Shown one piece after another: positions 21,197-31,430 of a DNA stretch of 64,000 nt. Origin of the DNA: Chaetoceros tenuissimus. Its lineage: Eukaryota > Bacillariophyta > Thalassiosirophyceae > Chaetocerotales > Chaetocerotaceae. Both the position numbers and the translations under genes were made by a program. Below the pieces are notes generated by a model that worked only from the letters and a program-made list of their open reading frames with translations, ran no database searches and was not told the DNA's origin. The DNA lies in NCBI GenBank assembly GCA_021927905.1, contig BLLK01000074.1, forward strand, positions 186,001 to 250,000, written 5' to 3'. Position 1 is the stretch's first letter. Every line of letters starts with the position of its first letter.

Positions 21197-21869
21197 GGCT
21201 TTGATGGCGGGCTGTAGTGCTGTATTGAATATGACAGTGCACTGATTTAGATTAGGTATGGTATGCAATGATGAGAGTTGCTTGTTGCTTGCTGCTCTCC
21301 TCTTTGCTTCTCTCTTTTTCTTGGCGTGTCATTGTGCATTGGTGTCAATGTCGTCATGTCAGTCTGTTGCTGCCTGTCAATGTGTCAATTTAGTACAACA
21401 TCTGTATTGGTCCCACCTAGAAAGATTTCATTTTCATTTTTTAATCTTCGAATAGAATTGTCAGTCGCTTTCTTGATTGCCTGAGGCGGAAAGAAACATA
21501 GATGATATAATTACAACTTTGATAATGGATTCAAATGGAAGAACAAGAGAAAGTATTGAATCGGATATAAATTTATCAGAATAAGTTACTTCCATTGAGT
21601 AAGGATTCGTTTTTTTTATATTTTCTGAGTACATGTTCATCATCACTCAAAGCGATTTAGAATTTATTTTTTCACTAGCATCTCAATACACAAGTAGGGG
21701 GAGTTACAATCTTTTGAACATAATGTCACTCATTACTTGTTATATGAATATGTACATCAACATAAAAGTATCGACTATTACTTCATGAGAAATTCTCAAC
21801 CCCCTTTGTCGAAAGAATTCCTTCACACCTCATTTTCATACCTACCATTGGAACTACTATCCCCCTATA
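21197..21869. other. Array spacer 1-2 (homologous to the other array spacers)
   Basis: Holds the promoter of copy 1 (block with CTGCCTGTCAATGTGTCAAT and TGTATTGGTCCCACCTAG near 21371-21422) and the duplicated 3' flank of copy 2. Spacers 2-3, 3-4 and the one after copy 4 carry recognisable versions of the same promoter block. Confidence 0.7.
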
Positions 21870-23252
21870 TCACAAGCTAACCTTCTCCAATAGATCGGAA
21901 GGCATCTCTTTGACTGACTGCTGAAGCTTTCGGAAGTGCTTGTCTGCAGCCTTTTTGCATTGCTTTGCAGTTTTATTTCGGATGACATTCACCCCGCAGA
22001 ATACAGTGTATTCAAAAGAACAGCTTATCTCGATATCTAGAAACAAAACCTTTATTGCAGTTTCGGTGCATGAACTTGGTTGAGACGAAATACCCTCCAC
22101 ATGGTTGAAAACATTTTCAACTTTCTCGAATTTGTCCATGGGCCAGAGTTTATAGTCTAGCAATTGTGAAATCTGACCAATCTCTTTCCCCATTTTCATA
22201 TCGACCACGAGTTGGTGAGTACTTTGTAGACTTTTGCTGCAAAAGAATTGCAATGCATTTTGAACGAACGCAGTATAGGATTGTCCAAGTTCCATTTGCT
22301 TCATTCGCTTCTTTAAATTGCTTCTTCGGATGGATTTCCATCCACGAAACAAATTTGATTTCAGATGGACTAGCGCACATTGAAAGCGAACTTTGAACAT
22401 GCTACTATCAACATTCTGTTCATATTGATCTAATTCACTCTTATCAAATAGTATAGGTACATTAGTTTGAGATTTTTCTCCCAACTCTTTAGTAGAAACG
22501 ATAGCATATTGAGCATATACTTGATGAAGTCCCCTGATTGTCTTGTTATTTTGATGTTTCCATCCCTCCATGATCATTTCTCTACTGTCTTGACTCAAAT
22601 CATCAATTGCCACAGCTCTTGGTTCCTCTGTCACAATAAAAGTTTGAGCATTGTAATTGAAATCGACTTCCACAAAGACAACTTTCACAGGTGGTTGCTG
22701 CGCCATGCCCTTTTTCTTGAGGGCAAGATATGCTGCGGCAAATATGGGTCCCGGAACCCATTTTTCAAAGAGATTATAAATATTCATCTCCCTTGAATCA
22801 AAAGATCTTTCGATATTCTTTTCAAATTCACAATTCTGCTTGCATATACGTTTATGTTTTGGCCAGTCCTCGACTTGGCATTCGCGGCTACAATAGTATG
22901 CAACATTACATTTTGAGCACATTCTTACTTTGAATCCGATGTCAACTTCTGTTTTCAAGCAGTTTGCACATAACTCCGTAGGTTTAGGGATTTTAAATCC
23001 CTTCTTTGTTTCTTGTTTATCCTTCTTGCTAGCACCAGACTGTTCTTTTTTCGAGTCGCTAGTGGATGTTTTCTTACATACAGCTTTGTGTATTTTCCAT
23101 AGCTTGACCTGACACTCGCGGTTGCAGAAGAATACATCAACACCGGCGACACGACAAGGAGCGCATCGGAGTACTGCTCCCTCCTTGTTGCAGGCTGCAC
23201 ATGGGCCGTCGTTAGGCTTCTTAGTAGTAGTAGTAGTAGTTGTAGATGACAT
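21870..23252 (-). CDS. Double-MYND protein, array copy 2
   Basis: 460 residues. Begins MSSTTTTTTTKKPNDG, a Thr run encoded by a trinucleotide repeat, then the two MYND fingers with all Cys/His ligands (CAACNKEGAVLRCAPCR; CANCLKTEVDIGFKVRMC). The C-terminal domain is as in copy 1, with LFRGWKSIRRSNLKKRM and AFVQNALQFFCSKSLQ; the very C-terminal 50 residues (FEYTVFCGVNVIRNKTAKQ onward) are almost the same in all copies. Copy-specific differences cluster in the middle of the domain. Intact frame with conserved ligands implies a functional protein. Confidence 0.85.
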   Translation of the reverse strand: MSSTTTTTTTKKPNDGPCAACNKEGAVLRCAPCRVAGVDVFFCNRECQVKLWKIHKAVCKKTSTSDSKKEQSGASKKDKQETKKGFKIPKPTELCANCLKTEVDIGFKVRMCSKCNVAYYCSRECQVEDWPKHKRICKQNCEFEKNIERSFDSREMNIYNLFEKWVPGPIFAAAYLALKKKGMAQQPPVKVVFVEVDFNYNAQTFIVTEEPRAVAIDDLSQDSREMIMEGWKHQNNKTIRGLHQVYAQYAIVSTKELGEKSQTNVPILFDKSELDQYEQNVDSSMFKVRFQCALVHLKSNLFRGWKSIRRSNLKKRMKQMELGQSYTAFVQNALQFFCSKSLQSTHQLVVDMKMGKEIGQISQLLDYKLWPMDKFEKVENVFNHVEGISSQPSSCTETAIKVLFLDIEISCSFEYTVFCGVNVIRNKTAKQCKKAADKHFRKLQQSVKEMPSDLLEKVSL

Positions 23253-24036
23253 GGCTTAGAGAATGGAGTGTAGTATTGAATCTGACGATGCAATGATTTA
23301 GATAAATATACGGTATGCAATGATGAGAGTTCATGCTGCTTGCTCTTTTATTTGCTTCTTTCTCTCTCAGGATCTCTTAGTTGGCTTGTCAGTGCATTGG
23401 TGTCAATGTTGTCATTTCAGTCTGTTGCTGCCTGTCAATGTATCAATTTAGTATAACATCTGTATTGGTCCCACCTAGAAAGATTTCATTTTAGAATTGT
23501 CAGTCGCTTTCTTCATTGCTGAGGCGGCGGAAAGAAACTATATAGAGGGTATTTACAACTTTCATAATGAAGTCAAATGGATGAACAAGAGAAAGTATTG
23601 AATCGGATATAAATTTATCAGAATAAAATTACTTCCATTGAGTATTCGTAGTTTCTGATATTTTCTGATGTCTCCTTCCTGTTCAATCAGAATGGCTTAA
23701 TCATCACTCAAAGCGATTTTAGTTCCAAAATTAATGGAAGATTTCTTGAGTGGCACATTCTCAGGAGTTTCATTTCATCTATCATAAATCATTATCTTCT
23801 TTGACTTCTCCACGCGTTTCCGTAACTAGCGTAGGAGTGAACGCAAAGTATTTCATTATTTTTATTACGGTATAGTATTCATCATTTGCTTTTCTTACAA
23901 GAATACGTGTATCTACGAAAGAATCTCCTATTCTAAAAAAAGATCATGTACTCAAATCATCGCAACTATCACTTTACGAGAAATTCTCAAGCCCCCATGC
24001 CAAAAGAATTCTTCTTACTTCGTTTTCATACCTACT
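23253..24036. other. Array spacer 2-3
   Basis: 784 bp. The promoter block of copy 2 (23390-23490) and about 120 bp near 23550-23650 match spacer 1-2 closely (GAACAAGAGAAAGTATTGAA...). The rest is unrelated. No ORF. Confidence 0.6.
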
Positions 24037-25512
24037 TCACAAGCTAACCTTCTCTAATAGATCGGAAGGCATCTCCTTGACCTCCTTCTGAAGCTGTCGG
24101 AAGTGTTTCTCTGCAGCTTTTTTACATTGCTTTGCAGTTTTATTTTTGATGACATTAACCCTGCAGTATACAGTGTATTCAAACACAAAACATTTCCCGT
24201 CATCTACAAACAAAGTCTCTATTGCCATTTCATTACATGAATGTGGTCTAGACTCTATGTCCTCCACATAAGTGATGATTTTTTTCTTATTCTCTTCTTT
24301 GAATTTCTTTAATTCAGCAATAGATATGATTTCGTATTCATCTAATTGTGAGATCTGACCAATCTCTTGTCCCATGTTCATGTAGACTATGACTTGATGA
24401 GTATTTTGCAGAGATTTCTTACAAAAGAATTGCAATGCATTTTGTACAAATGCAGTACAGGATTGACCAAGTTTCATTTGCTCCATTTGCTTCTGCAAAT
24501 TGTTTCTTCGGATGGATTTCCATCCACGAAATAAATTTGATTTCAGACGGACGTGAGCACAGTCATTGTGAAGTTTTTCCATGTCGAAACTCTTACGATC
24601 AGCATTCATCTGATCTAACGCACTCTTCATGATTCCTATCCCTACAGTTCCTTCAAATCTTTCTTCAAATTCTTTTGTAGAAACAATGGCAAAGTGATTG
24701 TATACCTGGTCTTTTCCTCCAGTTACTGTCCTTTCTTTCAATATTTTCCTTATCTCTTTTTTACGCTTTTGACTCAAATCATCAATTGCCACGGCTCTTG
24801 GTACTTCTGCTACAATAAAAGTTTGAGCGTTGTAATTGAATTCAACTTCCACAAGGACAGCTTTCACAGGCGGTTGTTGCTCAATGTCTTCTTTCTTGAG
24901 GGCGAGATACAATGCGTCATAATAACATGACAATGAACTTGGTTCCGCTATCCATTTTAGGAAGAGATTTTTAATATTATTTCCCCTTGAATCAAGTGAT
25001 GTTTCTAGTCTCTTTGAGGCCTGACAATTATTCTTGCACATACGTTTATGTTTTGGCCAGTCCTCGACTTGGCACTCACGGCTGCAGTAGTATGCAGAAT
25101 TACACTTTGAGCACGCGCTTAGCTTAGATCCGATATCATCACCTGATTTGAAGCAGTTAGGACATACAGTGGCTTCTTTACAGAGTTGAAGCCCCTCCTT
25201 TCCTTCTGCTTTGGCCTCCTTGTTAGCGGTCGAAGCTTTTGATCTAGACTCGGCGTTGCGTGCTTTCTTCTTACAAACAGCTTTGGCCTCCTTGTTGGCA
25301 CTGGACTGTTCTTTCTTCGACTTAGCATTGCATGTTCTCTTACATACTGCTTTGTGCGTCTTCCATAGTTTGATCTGACAGGTGCGGTTGCAGAAGAACA
25401 CATCCACACCGGCTTCACGACAAGGGGCGCATCGGAGTACTGCTCCTTCCTTGTTGCAGGCTGCACATGGGCCAATAGGCTTCTTAGAAGTAGTAGATGT
25501 TGTAGAGGGCAT
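24037..25512 (-). CDS. Double-MYND protein, array copy 3 (expanded linker)
   Basis: 491 residues, the longest copy. The first MYND finger is CAACNKEGAVLRCAPCR to FFCNRTCQIKLWKTHKAVC and the second CPNCFKSGDDIGSKLSAC to YYCSRECQVEDWPKHKRMC. The Lys/Ala-rich linker between them is about 30 residues longer than in the other copies because of an internal duplication: the segment ANKEAKA appears twice, each with a Lys/Ser run. The C-terminal domain has the family markers, with YCRVNVIKNKTAKQ in place of FCGVNVI. By flank similarity it is nearer to copy 4 than to copies 1-2. Confidence 0.85.
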   Translation of the reverse strand: MPSTTSTTSKKPIGPCAACNKEGAVLRCAPCREAGVDVFFCNRTCQIKLWKTHKAVCKRTCNAKSKKEQSSANKEAKAVCKKKARNAESRSKASTANKEAKAEGKEGLQLCKEATVCPNCFKSGDDIGSKLSACSKCNSAYYCSRECQVEDWPKHKRMCKNNCQASKRLETSLDSRGNNIKNLFLKWIAEPSSLSCYYDALYLALKKEDIEQQPPVKAVLVEVEFNYNAQTFIVAEVPRAVAIDDLSQKRKKEIRKILKERTVTGGKDQVYNHFAIVSTKEFEERFEGTVGIGIMKSALDQMNADRKSFDMEKLHNDCAHVRLKSNLFRGWKSIRRNNLQKQMEQMKLGQSCTAFVQNALQFFCKKSLQNTHQVIVYMNMGQEIGQISQLDEYEIISIAELKKFKEENKKKIITYVEDIESRPHSCNEMAIETLFVDDGKCFVFEYTVYCRVNVIKNKTAKQCKKAAEKHFRQLQKEVKEMPSDLLEKVSL

Positions 25513-26340
25513 GGCTTAGAGAACGGAGTGTGATGCACTGGTTTAGCTCGGTACGGTATGCAATAATGAGTTCATGTTACTGAGAAGCTGTGCTCTTCTC
25601 TTGCTCTTGCTTCTCTCTCCCTCTGGATCTTTCGTTTTCTTTCAGCGTGTCATTGTGCAGCAAGTCAATGTTGTCATTTAAGTCTGTAGCTACCAGTCAA
25701 TAAGCCATTTTAGTATAATATATGTGTTGGTCCCATCTAGAGAGATTGCCATTTCATTTCGTCTTTCATGAAATTGTCCAGTCGCTTGCTTTATTGTTGT
25801 AGTTGATAGAAACTCCTGAGAAGATAAAAATGATTTGATTCATACTGAAACGCAAAGTGGATCTCAACTTATTCCCAAATACAGAGAAGATGAAATAAGA
25901 AAAAAGTGAGAAAAGGTTTATATAAATGGCTAGCTAAACATTAAAAGGCTGTGTCAAAAAGATATTCTTGTTTTGTTTCCGTTTTCTCTACCAACTCTGG
26001 ATATTGCAGGTCCATATCATCAATCAAACATGATCGCATCGGTAGATAAAGGTCTATCCCAACTCAAAATCTTTCACTCACATTGATGTTCCAAACCTGC
26101 GCAAGATTTCTCGATTGGTGAATTATCAAGGGTTTTACTCCGTCTTTCTTAAATCTTTCTTTTCTCTTTGGTTTCTTCTCGCGTTTATATACATATAAGC
26201 ATATTATTTGACTTTCGTTGTAGTACATTTTTTATTCATTATGATTATTATTTTGGTACTCATTACTTGCCGCCCCTTCACGAGAAATTTTCAAGCCCCT
26301 GTGCCAAAAGAATTCTTCTCACTTCGTTTTCATACCTACT
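25513..26340. other. Array spacer 3-4
   Basis: 828 bp. Promoter block of copy 3 near 25655-25745; the ~90 bp before the 3' end of copy 4 (26250-26340) resembles the same place in spacer 2-3. Between these I see only AT-rich unique sequence. Confidence 0.6.
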
Positions 26341-27732
26341 TTACAAACTAACCTTCTCTAATAGATCGGAAGGTATATCCTTGACCTCCCCATGTAGCTT
26401 TCGAAAATGTTTATCTGCAGCTTTCTTGCATTGCTTTGCAGTTTTATTTTGGATGACATTCACCCCGCAGAATACTGTGTATTCAAGAGCAAAACATTTG
26501 TCGTTATCTACAAACAAAGTCTCGATTGCCATGTCAGTGGATTGAAGTGGTCGAGATTCAGTGTCCTCTACATGAGTTACAAATAAATCAGCATTCTCTT
26601 TCAATTTTTTGAATTCAGCAAAAGGGGCGACTTTATATTCTAGTATTTGTGAAATCTGACCAATCTCTTGTCCCATTTGCATATTGACTATGATTCGATG
26701 GGTATTTTGTAGAGATCTTTTACAAAAGAATTGCAATGCATTTTGGACGAATACAGTAAAGGATTGTACAAGATTCATTTGCTCCATTTGCTTCTGCAAA
26801 TTGTTTCTTCGGATGGATTTCCATCCACGAAACAGATCTGCTTTCAGACGGACTTTCGCAAAGTCATTACGAATTCTGTACATGTCGATTTGAGCAGCAT
26901 CCATGTCATCTAACACACTCTTTTCGAATGCTACGTGAAAAGTAGTTTTATATATTTTCCCCAACTCTTTCGTAGAAATAGTGGCACATTGAGTAAGTGA
27001 AAGTCTTGTTTTTTGAGACTTCCATCCCTCCAAGATCTTTTCTTTATCCTCTTGATGCAAATTATCAATTGTCACAGCTCTTGGTACTTCCGCCAAAACA
27101 AAAGTTTGAGCGTTGTAATCGAATTCAACTTCTACAAGGACAGCTTTCACAGGCGGTTGCTGCTCAATACCTTTTCTCTTAAGAGCATAATAGACTGCAA
27201 GAGAAATCGGTGCCACTGCTTTCGGTACCCATTTTTGAGAGAGATTATGAATATTTATCTTCCTTGAATCAAGAGATCTTTCGATTCTCTTTGCAAATTC
27301 ACAATTCTGCTTGCACTTGCTTTTATGTGTTGGCCAGTCCTCGACTTGGCATTTGCGGCTACAATAGTATGCAGCATTACATTTTGAGCACACGCTTAAT
27401 TTGGATCCGATATCAGCATCTGATTTCAAGCACTTGGTACATACATTGCCTTCTGTATGGTATTGAGGTCCCTTATTCCCTTCTTGTTTATCCTTCTTGC
27501 TAGCACCAGACTGTTCTTTTTTCGAGTCGCCATTGCATGTTTTCTTCTTACACACTACTTTATGCGTCTTCCATAGCTTGACCTGACACTCGCGGTTACA
27601 GAAGAATACATTAACACCGGCGTCACGACAAGGGACGCATTGGAGTACAGCTCCCTCCTTGTTGCAGGCTGCACATGGGCCGTCGTTAGGCTTCTTAGTA
27701 GTAGTTGTTGTTGTTGTTGTTGTAGAGGGCAT
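26341..27732 (-). CDS. Double-MYND protein, array copy 4
   Basis: 463 residues. Starts with a Thr run (MPSTTTTTTTTTKKPNDG) of length different from copy 2, a trinucleotide-repeat effect. Both MYND fingers are intact: CAACNKEGAVLQCVPCR to FFCNRECQVKLWKTHKVVC, and CTKCLKSDADIGSKLSVC to YYCSRKCQVEDWPTHKSKC. C-terminal family domain with LFRGWKSIRRNNLQKQM and VFVQNALQFFCKRSLQ. It is the upstream end of the array; its promoter region is shared with the divergent gene at 28124. Confidence 0.85.
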   Translation of the reverse strand: MPSTTTTTTTTTKKPNDGPCAACNKEGAVLQCVPCRDAGVNVFFCNRECQVKLWKTHKVVCKKKTCNGDSKKEQSGASKKDKQEGNKGPQYHTEGNVCTKCLKSDADIGSKLSVCSKCNAAYYCSRKCQVEDWPTHKSKCKQNCEFAKRIERSLDSRKINIHNLSQKWVPKAVAPISLAVYYALKRKGIEQQPPVKAVLVEVEFDYNAQTFVLAEVPRAVTIDNLHQEDKEKILEGWKSQKTRLSLTQCATISTKELGKIYKTTFHVAFEKSVLDDMDAAQIDMYRIRNDFAKVRLKADLFRGWKSIRRNNLQKQMEQMNLVQSFTVFVQNALQFFCKRSLQNTHRIIVNMQMGQEIGQISQILEYKVAPFAEFKKLKENADLFVTHVEDTESRPLQSTDMAIETLFVDNDKCFALEYTVFCGVNVIQNKTAKQCKKAADKHFRKLHGEVKDIPSDLLEKVSL

Positions 27733-28123
27733 GGCTTAGATAACGAGCTCTAGTATTTGATCTAGATAGAAGTATATGAAATGATAAGTTCATGTTCTGT
27801 ACAGAGAAGCTGTGCTCTCTTCTCTTTGCTGCCTGCTTCTCTCTCATCACTTCGTTTCGTTCTTTGCGTGTCATTGTGCAGCGTGTCAATGTCGTCATTT
27901 CAGTCTGTTGCTGCCTGTCAATACACCAATTTAGCATAACATATGTGTTGGTCGTTCAAAGTTAATGGCTAGCTAAAGGGCTAGTTTAGATTCAAATTTT
28001 CAAATTTGACACGATATGTTTCACAGATATGTTTCCATGTTTCGTGTTTCCTTGATTGCATTCAATATATTCTTGAAGCAACAGCAATAGTAAAAACTTA
28101 CACAGCCAGTAAAGTCTTCCAAA
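27733..28123. promoter_or_regulatory. Divergent promoter, second copy of the 18.1-kb cassette
   Basis: Carries the array promoter block (27860-27935), then ATATGTGTTGGTCGTTCAAAG and ATGGCTAGCT (27941-27974), then CTTGATTGCATTCA with a CAACAGCA run (28051-28088). The last two blocks are those of 17951-18292. Confidence 0.55.
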
Positions 28124-30901
28124 ATGCCTCATGGGAAAAAGAACAAAGGAGGAAGAACAAACAATAAGAAGCAAAGAAGAGGCGTAGCTGGCCATGGCAA
28201 GAACGCCAATCGCAATTCATCTGCTCGAACGGCCTCTAGTTCAACTGGCAATCTGCCACTGACACCTGAGAACGCATTGAAAGGAGTTGCTCCAAGCTAC
28301 CAACAATTTCTAAAAAATGAAGAGGCCCTTCATGAAAGCTATCCAACAATGTATTCCCGCTACAAAGCTGCAACCGATCGAGTCTTTACATATATGAAGG
28401 AAAATTCTCCAGAAAGCATCCATAATAATAAAATGACTGTGAATTCTTTGATGACAATTGCAGATTGGATGGAAGAAACTAATCAACCAGTTGACCCAGC
28501 TTTCTTGAAGGATTTAAAACTTGCTATGAGGGTGCGGTCTAGAGTTGCTAGATCTATATTTGGTGGTGGTGATGCAGGGCATAAGCATCTATTGACTGTT
28601 TTGGTGTATGTATGGGGAGTCACGATCTCACTTCAGCGAGCACCCAAGTCCAAGGGACTGGATAAGGAGGTACAAGAAAAGTTATCCTTGGAAAAAGCAG
28701 GAATTGCTGCTTCTAGAAATCGCTTTGAAGCTCTTAATGACGAAGATATCGACGAGGAAGAGGATGATGAGGAACTCTTCCCTTCAAAACGAGTTCCTCG
28801 TCCTGAACCACTGCCAGAACCAATGTCTCTGGATGATCTAATGAGATCAGATGATCGCAATGATATTACTTTGTTCTTGTTATCCATGGACGAACTCATG
28901 AAGGCAGTTTCGGAGCAATTTATCGGGGTAGCAAAACAAGTGGTTGCCAACAAAAAACAACAAGTTCCAGGCACTGCCATTGTGGAAGGCTTGATGGAAG
29001 CTGCTGTTGGAGCCAACATGGCAATTCAACAGATGCAACGACTCGAGATGGACTTTGAAATTGAACATCCACACATTTCAACACCATATCGAATGTTATC
29101 TGCATTTGTTCTTCCAGAAATCATCGAACACATTACCAAGATTGCACGCGAGCATGGAGAGGAGACATGTTTGGAAAAGGATATCTCGCTTTTCTTGGGT
29201 GATTGTTTGGAATGCCACTTTCGCACAAAATCTGATCCAGAAAATAAAAGTGACGAGGTTGTCCAAGACTTTTGCAAGCGTTTCAAAATTAATAGTGCCG
29301 GATTGACTCAAATTCAGGATATATTCAAAGGGCTTCAGCAAATATCTATCCTAGAGGTTCCAATATCAAATGAAGTAGAAATGAACAAGCGTTTAGTTGC
29401 AGAATGTAGGAAAGTAGATCCAAACTATGGATCGCACCGATGGATACCACAAGATATGGAATTCATTGGTGGAGACCGTGCCATTCATCATACTTTAAGA
29501 CTGCTCCAGAGCTTTGGCTCCGTTGTAAAGGACACAAATGCCAATAATAAAATCATAGCTCGCAAAGGATTCTTTGGGCCGTCTCCATGGAGATCGGGGA
29601 GATCTCGTAAAATCCATAACGACTTGGATGAATTGCTCATGGCAGATATTTTGCCCCAGTGGTTTTTGCTTTGCCGAAATGGAATTCTGGGCAAGGCCAT
29701 TCTTCCGAGACAGAATGAAATCAGTGCACTATGGGTTTGTATGAAAAACTTTTTCGATAACCCAACGAAACCAGTGAGCTGGTCATGTGTCTTTGCAGTT
29801 CATGCAATGTTGACGGCCATTTTGGAGACTGATAAGGTGGAACGCGACATCACTGACCTGAGCAAACATGCCTTCGATATGTTTTTTGCACAGCTTGATA
29901 AAGTTCGAGATATCAAGAAGAAAGAACCCGATTCACTTGAAAGCAAGAATTTTGGAAGGAATATGGCAACAGTGGAATTCTTAAAGAATTTGAGTCTTCC
30001 GGTCTTTGGTGATCGAGCGGTATGGAATCCACTTTCTGGAGGCACAATCTTTTCCTATCTCGCCATATTTGGCAACGTCGAAGCTGGCTGCTGCTTGATT
30101 GACGATCGTGCTCAGTTGAGAATTATCCTCCATCTATACCATGCTTTAAGGGTGAACAATATCATTCGGAAGGGAAAAATTCCATTCCTGGACATTTTGT
30201 ATGATGCCTTCAAGAACAGTCGTGCTATCTGGGAAGGACCGCTCCCCAAGAAGGGACAGTTCGTGGAGCGGTTCTGGGTATCATTTGGATCTAGCAGAGG
30301 TTATGCTGCAGAGATGGCGAATAAATCACGCGAGATGATGCAAGCTGCATCATTGAACAGGCAAAATCCCTTTGGAAATTACAGGTCCGATCGGCGTCAG
30401 ATGAGACAAATTGAACCAGCAGAACTCGCTACAAGTTTCCGACGTATCTGCAATCGCGACTTTCACGATGTAGTGGACAAGTATCATACTCCAGAGCAAC
30501 GTCAACGAAATCGTGGTTCAGACTTTTATACTTTTGCAGTCCAAATGAACGATACTCTTGATGCTATTGAACGGGAGCAACAACTGTATGCTTTGAATCT
30601 GCCTGCTTGTGGGGTGTATCTCGAACAATTTGTCTGCAGCTTGTCCCGCGTTTTCCAATGGGACCCGATCTTGGTCTCAGCACAAGCCCAGCATTCCGCA
30701 ATGAAAGATAAACGGCAAGGAGTGGCGTACATGTTTGCTCAATATCTACTTGGAGCTCTCGATTTTGCAAGGGATCCCTTGAATTGTCGGTTCCTAGAAA
30801 TTCCTCAGGGGCTTGCTTCCTCTGAATTTATGGCTGCGTACTTCAATCGAATTGACACTTCTCAAATCCTTTGGTTTCAAGCAGTGCAAGAGGAAGACTA
30901 A
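28124..30901 (+). CDS. Large soluble protein, DUF6604-like
   Basis: 925 residues, one exon, ATG start. The first 40 residues are strongly basic (KKNKGGRTNNKKQRRG), possibly a nuclear or nucleolar signal. The N-terminal domain from about residue 58 (NEEALHESYPTMYSRYKAATDRVFTYM...) has the character of DUF6604, a domain found in fungi and some algae with no assigned activity; this is from memory. An acidic loop (NDEDIDEEEDDEE, about 205-217) splits it. The rest is mostly alpha-helical with no motif I can name. No membrane span or signal peptide. Shares promoter sequence with copy 4 of the MYND array and with the gene at 18293. Confidence 0.65.
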   Translation: MPHGKKNKGGRTNNKKQRRGVAGHGKNANRNSSARTASSSTGNLPLTPENALKGVAPSYQQFLKNEEALHESYPTMYSRYKAATDRVFTYMKENSPESIHNNKMTVNSLMTIADWMEETNQPVDPAFLKDLKLAMRVRSRVARSIFGGGDAGHKHLLTVLVYVWGVTISLQRAPKSKGLDKEVQEKLSLEKAGIAASRNRFEALNDEDIDEEEDDEELFPSKRVPRPEPLPEPMSLDDLMRSDDRNDITLFLLSMDELMKAVSEQFIGVAKQVVANKKQQVPGTAIVEGLMEAAVGANMAIQQMQRLEMDFEIEHPHISTPYRMLSAFVLPEIIEHITKIAREHGEETCLEKDISLFLGDCLECHFRTKSDPENKSDEVVQDFCKRFKINSAGLTQIQDIFKGLQQISILEVPISNEVEMNKRLVAECRKVDPNYGSHRWIPQDMEFIGGDRAIHHTLRLLQSFGSVVKDTNANNKIIARKGFFGPSPWRSGRSRKIHNDLDELLMADILPQWFLLCRNGILGKAILPRQNEISALWVCMKNFFDNPTKPVSWSCVFAVHAMLTAILETDKVERDITDLSKHAFDMFFAQLDKVRDIKKKEPDSLESKNFGRNMATVEFLKNLSLPVFGDRAVWNPLSGGTIFSYLAIFGNVEAGCCLIDDRAQLRIILHLYHALRVNNIIRKGKIPFLDILYDAFKNSRAIWEGPLPKKGQFVERFWVSFGSSRGYAAEMANKSREMMQAASLNRQNPFGNYRSDRRQMRQIEPAELATSFRRICNRDFHDVVDKYHTPEQRQRNRGSDFYTFAVQMNDTLDAIEREQQLYALNLPACGVYLEQFVCSLSRVFQWDPILVSAQAQHSAMKDKRQGVAYMFAQYLLGALDFARDPLNCRFLEIPQGLASSEFMAAYFNRIDTSQILWFQAVQEED

Positions 30902-31430
30902 CCAGGCATGACATTGGAGGTATGAATAATGTTCAGTAAAAATCGCTACATTACAACTTAACCCGAGACACCATCCACATAGAATCGGTTGATCCGGATC
31001 ATCGGCAACTTCTTCAACTATCCTAATCTAACTATCTATCTGAGATATCTATTTTTATCTCATTTTTTCTTTCATATCCTAAGGATAATACTGTCGCTTG
31101 ACTTTGCTTATCTGATCTTTCTCTATGGATTGAGATTTCATTAAATTGAGCGTATTTTCTTTTATTGGTACTTATAATACTTCTGGTCGTAGTTGGAATT
31201 AAAGGTATCAACCTCCTGCATTAGAACTGAAACGTAGTTTAGCTGAAATCGCTAGGTAATCAGTTTATGGTGTTTAATGCAATCTATTTGAATTATTACT
31301 ATTGGCTTTCTATCTGATTGCGTTCATTAGTATGATATGCAAATCGTATATATAGTTTTCGTATGTATTATTTAATTCCTTCACTTTGTCAAATTTCTTT
31401 GGCTCAAAGATATCGCGGCTAGTATCAAGT
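30902..31430. other. Intergenic, convergent 3' ends
   Basis: 529 bp AT-rich. I see no gene or repeat. Its right limit is the stop codon of the newly recognised last exon of the next gene. Confidence 0.5.
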
